Counted from the first letter of the stretch, positions 52,870 to 61,728 are shown. The stretch: 62,347 nt of DNA from Bacteroidales bacterium (GCA_003141895.1 PLNT01000025.1:1-62347); one strand, 5' to 3'. Notes: generated from the sequence alone by a model not told the origin. Numbers and translations: made by a program.

Positions 52870-53653
52870 CCGAGAACTGAATTATTTACGCATTTCTGTC
52901 ACCGACAGATGTAATTTACGTTGTACATATTGTATGCCTGAGGAGGGGATTAAACTATTCGGGCATGAGGAAATTCTGACTTTTAGTGAGATCGCAGGAT
53001 TCACCAGAGCAGCAGTCGCAAATGGCGTAACTAAGGTCAGGTTAACGGGAGGAGAGCCACTTGTCAGAAAGGGAATAACAGCTCTTGTCAGAATGATTTC
53101 AGAAATCACAGGAATTGAAGATCTCTCAATGACTACCAATGGCACATTACTGAAGCTATTTGCCAGGGAACTTAAATCAGCCGGTCTGCAGAGGGTGAAT
53201 ATCAGTCTGGATACCATCGATCCGGATAAATTCAAATTAATTACCCGTTCAGGGAATATCAATGATGTATTTGAGGGGATTGATGCAGCAAAAAGTGCCG
53301 GATTGTTTCCTCTCAAAATAAATTGCGTTGTAAATAATTCAAAAGAAGAAGATGACGCAAAAGAAGTCACCAGGTTTTGTAAAGATAATAATTTGGAAAT
53401 AAGATACATACGACAAATGGACCTTATTAGGGGACATTTTTCAGTTGTTGATGGTGGTACCGGCGGTGACTGCGCATTATGTAACAGGTTGAGGTTAACA
53501 TCTAATGGAAAGCTCAAACCCTGTCTTTTCAATAATATTGAATTTGATATCAGGGAGCTTGGTTATGAAAAAGCTATTAAACTGGCTGCTGACATGAAAC
53601 CCGAATGTGGATCTATAAATGAAACTGACTCATTCTATAATATTGGAGGTTAA
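52853..53653 (+). CDS. moaA: GTP 3',8-cyclase MoaA, shortened form
   Basis: Radical-SAM first enzyme of molybdopterin synthesis. The N-terminal cluster motif is CNLRCTYCMPEEG near residue 20, followed by VRLTGGEPLVRKG near 62 and NISLDTID near 118. The second cluster is CALCNRLRLTSNGKLKPC near 216 (CX2CX13C) with its substrate-site Arg pair, and the essential Gly-Gly ends the chain. At 266 residues it is about 60 shorter than usual: the stretch between RYIRQMDL and the second cluster is missing. Frame is intact, and the flanking genes overlap or abut, so it is probably functional. Confidence 0.88.
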   Translation: MLDRFNRELNYLRISVTDRCNLRCTYCMPEEGIKLFGHEEILTFSEIAGFTRAAVANGVTKVRLTGGEPLVRKGITALVRMISEITGIEDLSMTTNGTLLKLFARELKSAGLQRVNISLDTIDPDKFKLITRSGNINDVFEGIDAAKSAGLFPLKINCVVNNSKEEDDAKEVTRFCKDNNLEIRYIRQMDLIRGHFSVVDGGTGGDCALCNRLRLTSNGKLKPCLFNNIEFDIRELGYEKAIKLAADMKPECGSINETDSFYNIGG

Positions 53654-53657
53654 CGAA

Positions 53658-54104
53658 ATGAACAAACTTACACATGTTGATCAAAAAGGCAAAGCCATAA
53701 TGGTTGATGTAGGTGATAAAGAGAATCAACTGCGCATCGCAAGAGCAAACGGGCATATTCATCTTGCTCCCGAAACTATAAAGCTTATTGAAGATAATCT
53801 TCTTAAAAAAGGCGATGTGCTGGCTGTATCACAGATTGCAGGCATCTCTGCTGCTAAAAGAACTTCTGAACTGATCCCATTGTGTCATAATATCGTATTA
53901 GATAAAGTCAATGTTGATGCGAGGGTTGACAGTACAGGTGTAAAAGTCGTTAGCGAAGTAAAATGCACCGGAAAAACAGGTGTTGAAATGGAAGCACTTA
54001 CTGCAGTGAGCGTTGCTCTTCTTACAGTTTATGATATGTGTAAAGCGGTGGATAAGAATATGATAATAGACAATATTAATCTTACCGAAAAAATTAAAAA
54101 ATGA
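53658..54104 (+). CDS. moaC: Cyclic pyranopterin monophosphate synthase
   Basis: Acts directly after MoaA to form cPMP. It shows NKLTHVDQKGKAIMVDVG near residue 2, the active-site block SELIPLCHNI near 65 and TGVEMEALTAVSVALLTVYD near 105 followed by CKAVDK. About 148 residues, slightly under the usual ~160. The ATG at 53658 is supported by GGAGGT at 53645-53650, which also encodes the MoaA C-terminal Gly-Gly. It overlaps mog by 4 bases. Confidence 0.94.
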   Translation: MNKLTHVDQKGKAIMVDVGDKENQLRIARANGHIHLAPETIKLIEDNLLKKGDVLAVSQIAGISAAKRTSELIPLCHNIVLDKVNVDARVDSTGVKVVSEVKCTGKTGVEMEALTAVSVALLTVYDMCKAVDKNMIIDNINLTEKIKK

Positions 54105-54607
54105 ACTTTCCAGAGAAATTTGAAATATTAATAATTACCCTAAGTGATAGAGCTCACAGAGGTGAATATGAAGATCTCAGCGGGCCAAAGGTGAGAGAAA
54201 AGGTAGAAGAGTTCTTTCATTCTGCCGGGTGGTTATTCAATATTAAATTAACCCTTATCCCTGATGACACTGAAATGTTAAAGGAACTGTTAGTCAGCGC
54301 GGAGAATAAATATAATATCATTATTACTACTGGAGGAACAGGTATTAGTCCGAGGGATATTACCGTGGAAACTGTTAAACCGCTTCTTACTAAGGAGATT
54401 CCTGGCATAATGGAGTTCATCAGAATAAAATATGGAACAGATAAGCCTAATGCTCTATTAAGCAGAGGGATAGCTGGGGTTATAAGTCAATCTTTAATAT
54501 ATACTCTGCCAGGATCAGTAAAGGCAGTTGAGGAGTATATGGCCGAAATTGTTAAGACTTTGAAGCACACTATTAATATGCTTTATGGAATTGATAAACA
54601 TAATTAA
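54101..54607 (+). CDS. mog: Molybdopterin adenylyltransferase (MogA/MoaB family)
   Basis: Adenylylates molybdopterin before metal insertion by MoeA. TLSDRAHRGEYEDLSGPKV near residue 12, the MPT-binding TTGGTGISPRDITVE near 72 and LSRGIAGVISQSLIYTLPGS near 118 are clear. The 168-residue length suits MogA or MoaB. It overlaps moaC by ATGA and is the last gene of the tungsten island, followed by a palindromic terminator-like element. Confidence 0.93.
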   Translation: MNFPEKFEILIITLSDRAHRGEYEDLSGPKVREKVEEFFHSAGWLFNIKLTLIPDDTEMLKELLVSAENKYNIIITTGGTGISPRDITVETVKPLLTKEIPGIMEFIRIKYGTDKPNALLSRGIAGVISQSLIYTLPGSVKAVEEYMAEIVKTLKHTINMLYGIDKHN

Positions 54608-54628
54608 GGGTTTTATGGCGCAAAGGCG

Positions 54629-54651
54629 CCCCCTGACCGCTTCGCAGGGGG
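54629..54651. terminator. Hairpin between convergent genes
   Basis: Perfect stem CCCCCTG (54629-54635) with CAGGGGG (54645-54651) and a 9-base loop, preceded by a GGCGC-AAA-GGCGCC half-repeat. It lies between mog and the T9SS plug gene. There is no T tail; it is one of the GC-rich elements at convergent junctions. Confidence 0.7.
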
Positions 54652-54703
54652 TCTTCAAGTAGATTTCGAAACTTAAATGGGTAACGATAAACGATAAACG
54701 TTT

Positions 54704-55993
54704 TTAGTTAGTGAGTTTGTTCAGGGTATTTGCAATTGCAGTTCCGATTACCCTGTCATAACGGTCATGCGGATTTCTGTAATAAACCAGTATTACATAA
54801 TCATTTTCTGTTTCGTAATGGCTTCCTTCAAATAGTGATGAGGTACCATCGGTTTTGCCATCTTTCAGGAAAACATATTCGTAATTATACCATCCCTGTT
54901 TCAGAAGCATGGTACATTCATATTGTTTTTTTTCGGGATTATATGTCATCAGATTATTCTTATCATAACACCAGTTGCTCAGGCCTCCTGAAATATACAT
55001 TTTACCTCCGGAGATCATCTGATCGGAAGGGAGTGTAAAATAAACATATACATAGTCTGATTCGATGTCAGGTTTGTGGCCTTCCTGGAATGCTATATAA
55101 TACTTCCCGTTAAAATCCTGCCAGTAGAAGTAAGGTTTGAATTCCCTGTTATCCGACGGATACAGAAAGACATTATAATTGGGAATAGCAAAATCTATTT
55201 TTTTTACATATTCAGTCTGGTATCGAATACTTTTGATGTCGAAGTACCTGTATTCATTTCCTCCCTGAAAAATATTTTTATCAGATAAAGAATTGTATTT
55301 AAGTTCATTGTTCCCATAGAAATCGGGGTTGAGGCTTCTTTTGGCATTATCCCACCTTCCGTTCTGAAGAATAAATGCAAAAACATTCCTGAAGGGATCA
55401 ATGAGAGATATTCCTGCATAATTAACAGTAAAATCCACCTGCTGATGAGTATTGTTCTCTTTCGTCATCTGCGGTCGGTGGACACTTACATTAATTTTAG
55501 CGGCATCTTCTGTAATAATAAATCTTTGTGTAATTGCCGGTTCGTCAGGTTTGCCTGAAGGATATATTTTCAATATGTAATTACCTGATTTACTCAAACT
55601 TATTCTTTCATTTGGGAAAATAAGCTTATAATGATAATAACTGACAGTAGTGTTGAAGGAGTTGGCATAATCCTCAACAGGGTTCTCAGCGTCACCAACC
55701 AGGTAATCATTTGGGAAAGTATCGGATTTGTTCCAGTCTTTATCGCAGTGGATAAAAGTATAATAATATGATTCGGGTTGATCAGCAAGGAAATCAAAAT
55801 TAAGTACCAGTTTCTCTGCACTGTTCAGCTTAATAATCGGATATGAAAGATTCCATCCATCCTTGTATAGTTGAACAGTTTTTATTTTTTGATCAAAAAC
55901 ATGATTCGTGTAAAAAATAGAATCACTTTCACCAGCCGCAAAGCAAATAACTGATGATGTAAATAGAAATATTGATAATATTGATTTTCTCAT
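54704..55993 (-). CDS. Type IX secretion system plug protein (DUF5103)
   Basis: Exported protein of 429 residues with a signal peptide (about residues 1-20, ending in FAAG). It shows the DUF5103 pattern: a first beta-sandwich (VFDQKIKTVQLYKDG), YYYTFIHCDKDWNKSD near 76 and YVYVYFTLPSDQMISGGKM near 316. Family members are described as plug components of the T9SS translocon, which is the basis for the name. It stands alone. Confidence 0.9.
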   Translation of the reverse strand: MRKSILSIFLFTSSVICFAAGESDSIFYTNHVFDQKIKTVQLYKDGWNLSYPIIKLNSAEKLVLNFDFLADQPESYYYTFIHCDKDWNKSDTFPNDYLVGDAENPVEDYANSFNTTVSYYHYKLIFPNERISLSKSGNYILKIYPSGKPDEPAITQRFIITEDAAKINVSVHRPQMTKENNTHQQVDFTVNYAGISLIDPFRNVFAFILQNGRWDNAKRSLNPDFYGNNELKYNSLSDKNIFQGGNEYRYFDIKSIRYQTEYVKKIDFAIPNYNVFLYPSDNREFKPYFYWQDFNGKYYIAFQEGHKPDIESDYVYVYFTLPSDQMISGGKMYISGGLSNWCYDKNNLMTYNPEKKQYECTMLLKQGWYNYEYVFLKDGKTDGTSSLFEGSHYETENDYVILVYYRNPHDRYDRVIGTAIANTLNKLTN

Positions 55994-56135
55994 TAAAAGT
56001 CCTTATACAGTATCAATGCAAAAATAGTGCAAATTGTCGAAAGCGATGAGGAATAGTTTTATCCGGCATTAATTGACAGAATTATTCCTGTTATTAGTCT
56101 AATACCGCTATTTTCGCAGAAAATAAAATTACAAA

Positions 56136-57158
56136 ATGAGAAAGATTATTTTATCTGTAATAGTATTGGCTGCATTGCTCCTGTCCTCGTGTAAATTCAG
56201 TAATCCTGTTTATTCAAATTTCAACGGTTTCATCCAGGGATCCACATATAGTATTGTATACGAAAACAAGAAAAACCTTGATCCGGGGCAGTTAAGACAA
56301 AGAGTTGAAAAAATACTTCATGATTTTGATAAATCATTATCTCTTTACAATGATTCATCAGTTATTTCGAAGATCAACAGGAATGAAGATGTTGTAGTTG
56401 ATTCTTTTTTTACGGAGGCATTCAATAAGTCATCGAGAATTTTCGAAATATCAGATGGAGCCTTCGATATAACAGTAGGCCCTCTTGTAAAAGCCTGGGG
56501 TTTCGGCCCTGACGGTCATAAAAGCTTTACTGATGCAAGACGCGACAGCCTCATGAAGCTGGTGGGTATGGAAAAAGTCTCCCTTGTGAATGGCAAGGTG
56601 ATTAAATCAGATCCACATATCAGTCTCGATCTTAATGCTATTGCACAGGGATTTTCGGTAGATGTGGTTTGTCGCTTTTTCGATAAACTAGGGATTAAAA
56701 ACTACCTGGTTGAGATCGGGGGAGAAGTAAGAGCAAAAGGCAAGAAAGCAGGCAAATTATGGAGAATAGGTATTGACAAACCGGTAGATAATAATATGAC
56801 TCCGGGACAAACATTGGAAGCCATAATTAAAATAAGTGATAAAGCATTGTCAACGTCAGGTAACTACAGAAAATTTTATGTGGAAAACGGAGTGAAGTAT
56901 TCGCATGAAATTGATCCTAAAACAGGATTTCCGGCAAAAAACAGTGTTCTTAGCGCTTCGGTTATTGCAGATGATTGTGCAATGGCTGATGGTATGGCAA
57001 CTGCATTCATAGTAATGGGAAAAAATAAAACTATTGAGTTTCTGGCTGACCACCCTGAATTTGAAGTGTTTCTGGTCTATTCAGATGAAAAAGGTGATTT
57101 TAAAACATGGGCAACCGATAAGTTGAAAAGCTATATTTCTGAGGAAGATAATCAGTAG
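56136..57158 (+). CDS. apbE: FAD:protein FMN transferase, lipoprotein
   Basis: Attaches FMN covalently to Thr in exported flavoproteins such as Na+-NQR or Rnf subunits. Lipoprotein signal ending in LSSC near residue 19. Signatures include GSTYSIVYE near 35, DGAFDITVGPLVKAWGFG near 107, SLDLNAIAQGFSVDVV near 168, and the metal-binding DDCAMADGMATAFIVMG near 286. The 340-residue length is typical. No target flavoprotein gene is nearby. Confidence 0.94.
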   Translation: MRKIILSVIVLAALLLSSCKFSNPVYSNFNGFIQGSTYSIVYENKKNLDPGQLRQRVEKILHDFDKSLSLYNDSSVISKINRNEDVVVDSFFTEAFNKSSRIFEISDGAFDITVGPLVKAWGFGPDGHKSFTDARRDSLMKLVGMEKVSLVNGKVIKSDPHISLDLNAIAQGFSVDVVCRFFDKLGIKNYLVEIGGEVRAKGKKAGKLWRIGIDKPVDNNMTPGQTLEAIIKISDKALSTSGNYRKFYVENGVKYSHEIDPKTGFPAKNSVLSASVIADDCAMADGMATAFIVMGKNKTIEFLADHPEFEVFLVYSDEKGDFKTWATDKLKSYISEEDNQ

Positions 57159-57221
57159 ATTAAACAACATTGATATTCGATTGTTTCTAGTTTCAGTAAA
57201 CCTTTAAACTTCAAATCAGGG

Positions 57222-59687
57222 ATGAAACAAAATAATGATCAATCAGGGCAGTATTTGAATACAGAGACAATCGGGATGAAACCTAAAAACAATCTATCAG
57301 GGACATATTTCAAAAAAGAGCTTATTCTGGCCGATTTCAGGCTGGCAAACCTTAGTCGCAACTGCAGCGTTATCGGGCGTCGTGAGGTTTTGACAGGAAA
57401 AGCCAAGTTCGGGATTTTCGGTGATGGAAAGGAAATAATACAGATGGCCCTTGCAAAACAGTTCAGGAATGGAGACTGGCGCTCGGGATATTATCGCGAC
57501 CAGACCTGGATGATGGCAATGGGTTTATATGACTCGCTTGAGTTTTTTCACCAGTTATACGGCAATACGGACGATCAGTTTGATACCGGAAGCGGAGGAA
57601 GAGTTTTCAACAACCACTTTTCTGTTCCAAACATTAATCGTGACGGAACCTGGCGCGATTTAACAAAGCAAAAGAACTCATCAGCAGATATTTCTCCCAC
57701 TGCAGGTCAAATGCCTCGTTTATTAGGCCTGGCTTATGCTTCAAAATTATTCAGACAAAACAAAGATCTTAAACAATTTACCAAACTTTCAGTAAACGGT
57801 AATGAGGTTGCCTTCGGATCAATAGGTGATGCGAGTACTTCCGAGGGTTACTTCTGGGAAACAATAAATGCAGCAGGAGTTCTCCAGGTGCCGATGGCCG
57901 TTTCGATTTATGATGACGGCTATGGCATATCAGTTCCAAAGAAATATCAGACAACAAAAGACAGCATTTCTGAAATACTTAAGGGATTTGAAACTGAGAA
58001 AGATAAGCCGGGAATCAGGATTTTTAAAGGGAAAGGATGGGACTATCCCGGCCTTATAAAGCTTTATGAAGAAGGGATTGCTATTTGCCGCGAACAGCAT
58101 ACACCGGTGGTATTTCATATCGAGGAAGTGACGCAGCCTCTGGGACATTCAACATCAGGTTCGCATGAAAGATATAAGAGTGAAGAACGTCTTAAATGGG
58201 AAATTGAATTTGATCCGATAAAGAAGATGAGAGAATGGATCCTCAGTATGGATATTGCTACTGATAATGAACTGGATAAATTGGTTATTGAAGCTGAAGA
58301 AGAAGCAAAGGAATCGAGAAGGAAAGGGTGGGAGTCATTTCAAAGCCCAATAAAGATCGAACGCGATGCCCTTGTCAAAATCATTAATGATCGCAGCTGC
58401 AAGTGCACTGATAAGGTAAAAGAAGACAGTGTTGATAATTTTAAGGAGGAATTGATGAAAGTTCCTGCCCCAATAAGGAAGGACAATTTCGTTACTGCGA
58501 GGAAAATATTAAGGAATATTTGTGGCACTTGTATAAAATCCGATAATCTGAATGAGGAACTTCATGGCTGGCTTAAACGTAATTATTCCGATGCCCTGAA
58601 AAGCTATGACTCTTATCTTTATAATGAAATGCCAACCTCAGTTCTTAATGTTAAACCTGTTGCTCCTGTTTATTCTGCTGATTCTCCGGAAGTGCCTGGT
58701 CGTCAGATTTTACGTGACAATTACGATAAACTTTTTTCGAAATATCCACTCCTTGTCACTTTTGGAGAAGATACAGGCGCTATAGGCGGTGTTAATCAAT
58801 CACTTGAAGGACTGCAGAAAAAATTCGGTGATTTGCGTATAACCGATACAGGTATCAGGGAAGCAACGATACTTGGACAGGGCCTTGGATTAGCACTCAG
58901 AGGGATGCGTCCGATTGCCGAAATTCAATATCTGGATTACCTGATGTACGCTCTACAAATTCTAAGTGACGATCTTGCAACCACACATTACAGAACTGCA
59001 GGCAGAATGGTCGCTCCGTTAATCATAAGCACACGTGGACATCGCCTGGAAGGGATCTGGCATTCAGGATCTCCAATGAGTATGCTTATTAATTCTGTCA
59101 GAGGGGTCTATGTCTGTGCCCCTAGAGATATGACCAGAGCTGCAGGTTTTTATAACACACTTCTTGAGGGCAATGATCCTGCTATAGTTATTGAGCCGCT
59201 CAATGGTTACAGACTAAAGGAAAAATTACCTGATAACCTTGGTGAATTCAAACTTCAACTGGGCATACCTGAAATTTTGAACCCCGGAACAGATCTGACA
59301 ATAGTAACTTATGGATCAACTGTAAAGATTGCTGTAGAAGCTGTAAAACAGCTTGCATTACACGATATTTCAGTTGAACTCATTGATGTACAGACTCTTG
59401 TCCCGTTTGATATAAATAAAATGATAGTTGAGTCACTTAAGAAAACCAATAGAGTCCTTTTTCTCGATGAAGATGTCCCTGGAGGAACAACAGCCTATAT
59501 GATGCAGGAAGTCCTTGAGAAACAAAATGGCTGGCAGTTTCTTGATAGTCCTCCAAAAACACTTGCCGCAAAGGAACACCGGCCTGCGTATACGACTGAT
59601 GGAGACTATTTCTCCAAACCAAATGCAGAAGATGTATTTGATGTGGTTTATGGAATAATGAAAGAGGCAGTTCCGGATAAGTATTAG
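57222..59687 (+). CDS. 2-oxoacid dehydrogenase E1, fused alpha-beta
   Basis: Thiamin-dependent E1 component (branched-chain 2-oxoacid or pyruvate type) in one 821-residue chain. The alpha half covers ~30-440, with YYRDQTWMM near 90 and the ThDP region GDASTSEGYFWETINAAG near 206, which departs from the usual GDG. The beta half begins near residue 487 (GRQILRDNYDKLF) with FGEDTGAIGGVNQSLEGL and ends with DEDVPGGTTAYMMQEVL. No E2 or E3 gene adjoins it. An in-frame ATG at 57276 is an alternative start. Confidence 0.9.
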   Translation: MKQNNDQSGQYLNTETIGMKPKNNLSGTYFKKELILADFRLANLSRNCSVIGRREVLTGKAKFGIFGDGKEIIQMALAKQFRNGDWRSGYYRDQTWMMAMGLYDSLEFFHQLYGNTDDQFDTGSGGRVFNNHFSVPNINRDGTWRDLTKQKNSSADISPTAGQMPRLLGLAYASKLFRQNKDLKQFTKLSVNGNEVAFGSIGDASTSEGYFWETINAAGVLQVPMAVSIYDDGYGISVPKKYQTTKDSISEILKGFETEKDKPGIRIFKGKGWDYPGLIKLYEEGIAICREQHTPVVFHIEEVTQPLGHSTSGSHERYKSEERLKWEIEFDPIKKMREWILSMDIATDNELDKLVIEAEEEAKESRRKGWESFQSPIKIERDALVKIINDRSCKCTDKVKEDSVDNFKEELMKVPAPIRKDNFVTARKILRNICGTCIKSDNLNEELHGWLKRNYSDALKSYDSYLYNEMPTSVLNVKPVAPVYSADSPEVPGRQILRDNYDKLFSKYPLLVTFGEDTGAIGGVNQSLEGLQKKFGDLRITDTGIREATILGQGLGLALRGMRPIAEIQYLDYLMYALQILSDDLATTHYRTAGRMVAPLIISTRGHRLEGIWHSGSPMSMLINSVRGVYVCAPRDMTRAAGFYNTLLEGNDPAIVIEPLNGYRLKEKLPDNLGEFKLQLGIPEILNPGTDLTIVTYGSTVKIAVEAVKQLALHDISVELIDVQTLVPFDINKMIVESLKKTNRVLFLDEDVPGGTTAYMMQEVLEKQNGWQFLDSPPKTLAAKEHRPAYTTDGDYFSKPNAEDVFDVVYGIMKEAVPDKY

Positions 59688-59719
59688 AGTTTTTTTCTGT
59701 CCTGCCTTTTTCTTGATAA

Positions 59720-59797
59720 TTACCCCCTTCCTAACCTTCCCCCAAAGGGGAAGGAATAACCAAACCTTTCCCCCTTGGGGGAAAATGAAAGGGGGTA
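59720..59797. repeat. Palindromic element: outer stem around two hairpins
   Basis: TTACCCCCTT at the left end pairs with AAGGGGGTAA at the right. Inside are two perfect hairpins, CCTTCCCC-CAAA-GGGGAAGG (59735-59754) and TTTCCCCC-TT-GGGGGAAA (59767-59784). The plan is the same as at 2338-2439 although the sequence differs. Between convergent genes. Confidence 0.85.
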
Positions 59798-59832
59798 AAG
59801 AATTATAAAGCATCTGTTGCAGAAGAAGAACT

Positions 59833-59872
59833 GACACAGAGTGCCACAGAGGAAACAGAGTTACACAGAGTC
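59833..59872. repeat. CACAGAG direct repeats
   Basis: Four ACAGAG-containing units spaced 11-13 bases apart span the stop codon of the PEPCK-like gene, and the last unit supplies its TAA stop. No gene function is suggested. Confidence 0.6.
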
Positions 59873-61633
59873 GATATCTTTAACACCAATAATTCTTAAC
59901 AATGCCATAGCCGCTTCTTTTGGTCCGCTTGATTCATAACCCGGTATACCAAGTCTGGTTCTCATCTGACCGACAAAAACATTATTTTTAAAGAAAGAAG
60001 CAAAGTATTTTGAAGTTATTTTTTCATGTTCCTCTTTATACTCTGGCGGGCCAAAGATGTTTGCGAAATATGAGTGAACAAGTCCGCTTGATGTAGTCGT
60101 TCCTTTACTCATAACAGCTCCTTCACGGAAAATATCCAGAGCCCATTCTGCCGAAGTAAATTTTTCAATAACAGGATGTTCACTGTCAATCTCTTCGTAG
60201 TTATTTGCGTATAGGATGTAATCTATTTTATGGCCTGCAACCACGGTATCAAAATTGGTAACAGGGAATACAATCCTGGCGTTTACCTGGCTTGGATTCA
60301 TAATAATCGAACGGTCAAGGTGTCCGAAGGCATATCCAGGTTGCAGATCGTCAAGACGTAGAAATGCTCCTATCTCAGTGCCGTATCCGATCGGAAGGCC
60401 TTTTGAATCAAGTTCAATTGAACCCATATCATCGGCAATAATAGTCAGTTCACGAATATATTTTTCAGCAAGTACTCTGAACGCTTCAAGAGTTTCTGAT
60501 TTACCGGCTCCGGTGTCGCCCATCATAAGAATAGTGGCCTCCTTGTTTCCCTGAAGAAGAATTTTCACCATTGCTCCATGAAAGGGCATATTTCCAAGCT
60601 TCATGACAATCGAATTATGAAGCGTCAGTATCATCTTTTTGAGATAGCCGAAGTATCCGAATTCCGGCCTGTCAGGTATTGCTCCGACAAATATCCCGTT
60701 TTCCTGATCATCGTAAAATACAGTCGAAAATTCTGCAAGTCCGTCAATCAGGTTTCCTGGTACTCCGTATATAAAAAGCGCATCAGGTTTTCTCTCAAGA
60801 TCTGAATCATCGGCTAACTGAAACAGATTACACATAGAAAATCCCAGATCAAAAAAATTGAGGTGGAAATAAACCATTATGAGCAGTTTCCCGACTTTTG
60901 CCGGATAGCAAATCCATTCGCCCGGTTTTAATAAAACCAGATCAACCGGATTTTTAGTTATCCTTTTAAAATGTCCCGTTCGCTTATTTGTCGGTTGCTG
61001 GATAACAAGGGGAGGATAAATAAGCATTTGCCTTATTACCGGTACACTATTCAGTTTCTTATATTGAGCTCCGTTATATGCAATATCTTTTGGCAGGGAA
61101 ATCACAGCCATTTCTGCCCCTGCAGGAACTTGTCTGTAAACAGAAGGATGGCTTCCCGTTATATTTTCCTGAATATGTCTGTATACAGTCCTTATAAGAT
61201 GAGTGAGTTGTTCAATAGTTTCATTAAAAGTTCTGTATGGCCTTTTGTCAAGACGGTCACCTTCTGAATCATTTATTATAAACCGGTCAAAATGGCGCCA
61301 ATAATCATATAGGTATTCTACAAAGCCAGCGAGCTTATCAAGATTCTTCAGAAAAATATTCGACTTTTCAAAAATATGAGGGACAACTTTGGCTTCGTAT
61401 TTAACTAGCATTGAGAGAGTTTTGACCAGATCGTTTACACAATCTTCGTCAGCTGTGCAGCCACCAAAGAATTCAAGTAAAGGAGAGTTCTTTGCTTTTA
61501 AATTGGCGATACAATGATCAAGAACCAACCTGAATTTGTCACTTGCCAGCAATTCTTCGGCTGTTTCGCACATCCTCTCACGGATATTCAGAACAACTTT
61601 ATTCCCAATAATGCTTAAAGTACTTTTTTGCAT
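59861..61633 (-). CDS. PEPCK/HPr-kinase-like P-loop protein
   Basis: About 590 residues, cytoplasmic, function unknown. The C-terminal half carries a P-loop MMGDTGAGKSETLE near residue 370, then IADDMGSIELDSKG near 400 and GTEIGAFLRLDDL, in the order found in ATP-type PEP carboxykinases and HPr kinases. The first ~200 residues are helical and match nothing I recognise. The classic PEPCK loop (G-x-SGTGKTT) is not present. The ATG at 61633 is used; a TTG five codons earlier is unlikely. Its stop codon lies in the CACAGAG repeat. Calling it a gluconeogenic PEPCK is not safe; a protein or metabolite kinase is equally possible. Confidence 0.75.
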   Translation of the reverse strand: MQKSTLSIIGNKVVLNIRERMCETAEELLASDKFRLVLDHCIANLKAKNSPLLEFFGGCTADEDCVNDLVKTLSMLVKYEAKVVPHIFEKSNIFLKNLDKLAGFVEYLYDYWRHFDRFIINDSEGDRLDKRPYRTFNETIEQLTHLIRTVYRHIQENITGSHPSVYRQVPAGAEMAVISLPKDIAYNGAQYKKLNSVPVIRQMLIYPPLVIQQPTNKRTGHFKRITKNPVDLVLLKPGEWICYPAKVGKLLIMVYFHLNFFDLGFSMCNLFQLADDSDLERKPDALFIYGVPGNLIDGLAEFSTVFYDDQENGIFVGAIPDRPEFGYFGYLKKMILTLHNSIVMKLGNMPFHGAMVKILLQGNKEATILMMGDTGAGKSETLEAFRVLAEKYIRELTIIADDMGSIELDSKGLPIGYGTEIGAFLRLDDLQPGYAFGHLDRSIIMNPSQVNARIVFPVTNFDTVVAGHKIDYILYANNYEEIDSEHPVIEKFTSAEWALDIFREGAVMSKGTTTSSGLVHSYFANIFGPPEYKEEHEKITSKYFASFFKNNVFVGQMRTRLGIPGYESSGPKEAAMALLRIIGVKDIDSV

Positions 61634-61675
61634 GAGATTATTTAACAATTGAGGTAAAAATATGATAATATTTAA

Positions 61676-61706
61676 TTGAAGATAAGTTTTTACTTAATTA
61701 TTTTTG
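61676..61706 (+). promoter_or_regulatory. Candidate yqgE promoter
   Basis: TTG at 61676-61678, a 20-base spacer and TATTTTTG at 61699-61706 fit the Bacteroidetes promoter pattern. The predicted start lies about 16 bases before the yqgE ATG. Confidence 0.45.
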
Positions 61707-61728
61707 TATAATATTTATAATTCGATCT

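Noticed and set aside
52882-53532. 216-residue minus-strand reading frame opposite moaA
   Set aside because: It is the shadow of a clear radical-SAM gene and has no family motif, signal or separate start context.
59433-59837. 134-residue minus-strand reading frame spanning the end of E1 and the palindromic repeat
   Set aside because: Composition is Lys/Phe/Ile-rich with repeat-derived residues; it is opposite the conserved end of the E1 gene.
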